From the NCBI GenBank assembly GCA_021775715.1, contig JAJFHI010000353.1:1-6236 (forward strand): a stretch of 6,236 nucleotides of DNA. The letters run 5' to 3'. Below are positions 4,227-6,236 of the stretch, piece after piece; positions within the stretch are counted from its first letter, which is position 1, and each line of letters begins with the position of its first letter. Source of the stretch: Hyphomicrobiaceae bacterium. Its GTDB lineage: Bacteria; Pseudomonadota; Alphaproteobacteria; Rhizobiales; Hyphomicrobiaceae. Made by a program: the position numbers and the translations under genes. The notes beneath the pieces were generated by a model that worked only from the letters and a program-made list of their open reading frames with translations, searched no databases and was not told the origin of the DNA.

Positions 4227-6188
4227 TTATACCGCCGGAACTGGCGGCGGCGGGGGCACTACCGTTTCAGCAGCAGCCGTAGCATCGCGCTTCAACTCCG
4301 TACCCCAAGCAGCCACGCGTGCATACATCGGATCGGCCATGAATTTTTCTGTCGGCTTGAACCCGTCGGATTGTGCAATGGCATAGAGGACAAGCTTGCG
4401 GAATTCAGGCACATCGAAATAGGAGGAATGCACAAGCTCCTTCCATGTGAAGTACTCCGTCACAATGTCGGAGTTGCTTTCCTTTGCATCAGCAAACGCC
4501 AGATCGGAAATCGCGTTACGGAATTTTCCAATCGACTGCACAGCGGCCTTATTGGATTGCTCTGTCAACTTGTCCGCCAATTCGGACGGCAGATAGGTGT
4601 AGCTCTCTTCCAACCAATGCGGGCGCGCTGCCGCGTTCTGTGCAACCTCCGACGATGTATCGTTGCCAAGTGCAGACCGGCGCACCTGCCGCCACGTCAC
4701 GGCGTCAAGCGCCTTGGCGATGTAGCCACTTATGAAGCGGGCGACAACTGAGACCACAAACAAAACCGCAACGGCGGATAGTGCGAATAACAGCGGCACC
4801 AAAAGTGCTGGAATGAGAAGCCGCAAAATGCGCCGCGTTTGGCGGTCGCGCCGAGATAAGCGCGCCCCATTTTCACCCCGCCGCATTTGGTTAAGCCCAA
4901 ATGTGCTCGTGATGCCGTCATTCAAGAGGTTAAATAACATCCAGCTATTTACGCGTGTATCCCGCCCCTCGCCCTGCAACAGGCCGGTGTCTGGATCCAG
5001 GTAAGTCGATTCAAAGCGCAGCGTGCGCTGAATACCTGGCTGCTTTACCTCCAGTGCACCAAACTCTTTACGCGCCACCCGCCAGCGTTCGCAGATCGCA
5101 TTGGCTTGTTCGGTTGTCATGTCCGCGGACGGTTTCTGGGTACGATTGCCAGACAAACATCCCTGCAACGTCAAACCAGATCCACGCATTTCCCGGCGTA
5201 GGCCACGTATATCGTCACGCAGTTTCTTCGCATCTGCAACGACCGCTTTCGAGGACTCATACTGATAGACGTTGGTCTTGAGATATTGCGTCAGGCCATT
5301 CATAGCGGTCGGCCAAAAGATAAGGATCAAATAGGCCACGGGCAGTGCGAACACCGCCATCGCTGTGAACACCGGAACGAAAAAGTCTTTATGGAATATA
5401 CTAAAGTCGACCGTGCCGAGTGCCCGGAGGCCTTGCACGGCTTCGTCGTCACCATGCGTCAGCCCAAGCCAACCAGCGCCAAATTTCTCGCGTGCCTTTT
5501 TGATAACGCCCGGTGAATGCATGTGAAGGATGCGCCGGTCCATGACATAGAGGAAGACGTAGAACAGAATAAAAACGGAACTCATGATCAACGTCGTGAA
5601 GGCCAAAGTCGCAATGCCATTGACGGATTCAAAGTTGATCACGCCGACACCACCCATGTAGCGACCGCGCACGTCGTCGCTTGCAAACAACCCAAGCAAC
5701 ATTGGCAAAAGAAACATCACTACGAATAGCAGTAACGCGACATAGGTCGCCTGCAAAAACAGCGGAATCCGTGAAAACAGAAACATTTCTTTTTGCAGTC
5801 GGACAAACGGCGTGCCGACCGTGATCCAACGTGACAAGTTTGCCAGTGGCTTTCGTTTTGCGACAGCCTCCAAAAGGCTTGCCGAAATAACCGAGCCACC
5901 GTGGCTGTGGCCGACCATCACGAAACTTTTGCCGTTCTTATCAAGCTCGGCAGCAGCGGTTAGGAGTTTGCCTCCTGCGTCACGCCGCGCCAGTTCACTA
6001 TTGTCGCCGTTCCAAACCACAGGCTCGAATTCAAGCGCCCCATCAACGGCTGCAACGTTCTCTTTCAGCTCAGCTTCAAACGTGCTGCCCTTTTCCCACC
6101 ACTGTTTGTCGCTGCCATCATCAGTGCGCCCAATCGGCGTGCCATCAACATGGGCATATGTGCCATGCACTGCAAACACAGTTGCCAT
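4227..6188 (-). CDS. Polytopic membrane protein with alpha/beta-hydrolase (lipase/esterase-like) core
   Basis: The 653-residue protein is a putative serine hydrolase built into the inner membrane; its substrate is unknown. The N-terminus is a bare alpha/beta-hydrolase start with no signal peptide: strand plus VHGTY (8-11), WWEKGSTFEAEL (30-41), FEPVVWNGDNSELAR (54-68), and the nucleophile elbow G93-H-S95-H-G-G98, then WITVGTPF (121-128). Hydrophobic segments lie at about 141-168, 192-216, 269-293 and 454-486. LTHGDDEAVQGL (243-254) offers the acid (Asp247/248) and LVHSSYFDVPEF (585-596) the His (His587), so the triad would be assembled from pieces separated by membrane segments. Residues about 305-337 look helical and charged. 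The only two cysteines are C344 and C366, in the loop between the third and fourth segments. The C-terminus ends in a Pro tract. The ATG at 6188 has GGGAGG 5 nt upstream; a TTG at 6203 lies before that site and is rejected. Single hydrolase chains usually run about 250-350 residues, so this one is heavily extended. Lipase, thioesterase or another acyl hydrolase are all possible. Confidence 0.88.
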   Translation of the reverse strand: MATVFAVHGTYAHVDGTPIGRTDDGSDKQWWEKGSTFEAELKENVAAVDGALEFEPVVWNGDNSELARRDAGGKLLTAAAELDKNGKSFVMVGHSHGGSVISASLLEAVAKRKPLANLSRWITVGTPFVRLQKEMFLFSRIPLFLQATYVALLLFVVMFLLPMLLGLFASDDVRGRYMGGVGVINFESVNGIATLAFTTLIMSSVFILFYVFLYVMDRRILHMHSPGVIKKAREKFGAGWLGLTHGDDEAVQGLRALGTVDFSIFHKDFFVPVFTAMAVFALPVAYLILIFWPTAMNGLTQYLKTNVYQYESSKAVVADAKKLRDDIRGLRREMRGSGLTLQGCLSGNRTQKPSADMTTEQANAICERWRVARKEFGALEVKQPGIQRTLRFESTYLDPDTGLLQGEGRDTRVNSWMLFNLLNDGITSTFGLNQMRRGENGARLSRRDRQTRRILRLLIPALLVPLLFALSAVAVLFVVSVVARFISGYIAKALDAVTWRQVRRSALGNDTSSEVAQNAAARPHWLEESYTYLPSELADKLTEQSNKAAVQSIGKFRNAISDLAFADAKESNSDIVTEYFTWKELVHSSYFDVPEFRKLVLYAIAQSDGFKPTEKFMADPMYARVAAWGTELKRDATAAAETVVPPPPPVPAV

Positions 6189-6193
6189 ATCTG

Positions 6194-6199
6194 CCTCCC
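6194..6199 (-). promoter_or_regulatory. Strong ribosome binding site of the membrane hydrolase
   Basis: GGGAGG on the minus strand lies 5 nt before the ATG at 6188. It decides against the in-frame TTG at 6203, which would place the site inside the coding sequence. Confidence 0.8.
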
Positions 6200-6236
6200 A
6201 CAATTCTTCTCAGCACGCGCAGCGCGCCACAAACGT

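Noticed and set aside
4062..4751. A 229-codon plus-strand frame running across the cysteine-peptidase 3' end and opposite the hydrolase
   Set aside because: It spans two well-supported genes in the wrong frame or strand, and its His/Arg/Cys-rich translation has no domain logic.
4227..6188. The hydrolase as a type VI secretion lipase effector
   Set aside because: No VgrG, PAAR, adaptor or immunity gene is visible beside it, and the family resemblance is only at the level of the GHSHGG lipase core.

Overview
This 6.2 kb stretch looks like chromosomal DNA of an alphaproteobacterium. The evidence is a SPOR-domain protein whose C-terminus carries the paired-cysteine pattern common in that class, a perfect CtrA-type box (TTAA-N7-TTAAC), an alphaproteobacterial style of GC-rich coding, and short GC-rich intergenic repeats. 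The genus cannot be named from the sequence. No integrase, transposase, tRNA, rRNA or CRISPR array was seen.

Layout. (1) Positions 1-87, minus strand: the first 29 codons of glmU, which makes UDP-GlcNAc for peptidoglycan and LPS. (2) 88-455: a divergent intergenic region with a perfect 14-bp palindrome. (3) 456-1898, plus strand: a single-pass membrane protein with a C-terminal SPOR-like domain. (4) 1899-2406: a 508-bp non-coding stretch with two 34-bp direct repeats and many small inverted repeats. (5) 2407-3387, minus strand: a membrane-anchored neutral zinc metallopeptidase of the YpfJ family. (6) 3388-3667: a divergent regulatory region with a CtrA box and a 7-bp stem-loop. (7) 3668-4165, plus strand: a small papain/C39-like putative cysteine peptidase. 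(8) 4227-6188, minus strand: a large polytopic membrane protein carrying an alpha/beta-hydrolase (GHSHGG) core split by membrane segments. The last 48 bases hold its ribosome binding site and upstream DNA.

Common theme. Four of the five genes plausibly act at the cell envelope: precursor synthesis (GlmU), a septal or denuded-glycan binder (SPOR protein), a membrane-anchored metallopeptidase and a membrane hydrolase. The genes form two divergent pairs (glmU / SPOR and ypfJ / cysteine peptidase) and one convergent pair (cysteine peptidase / hydrolase). No multi-gene operon lies fully inside the window, so functional coupling beyond shared intergenic control is inference.

The best leads for something new are the membrane-split hydrolase, the small cysteine-peptidase-like protein behind a candidate cell-cycle (CtrA) promoter and 5' stem-loop, and the repeat-rich 508-bp gap. 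I do not see convincing evidence of a complete new defence or mobile system.
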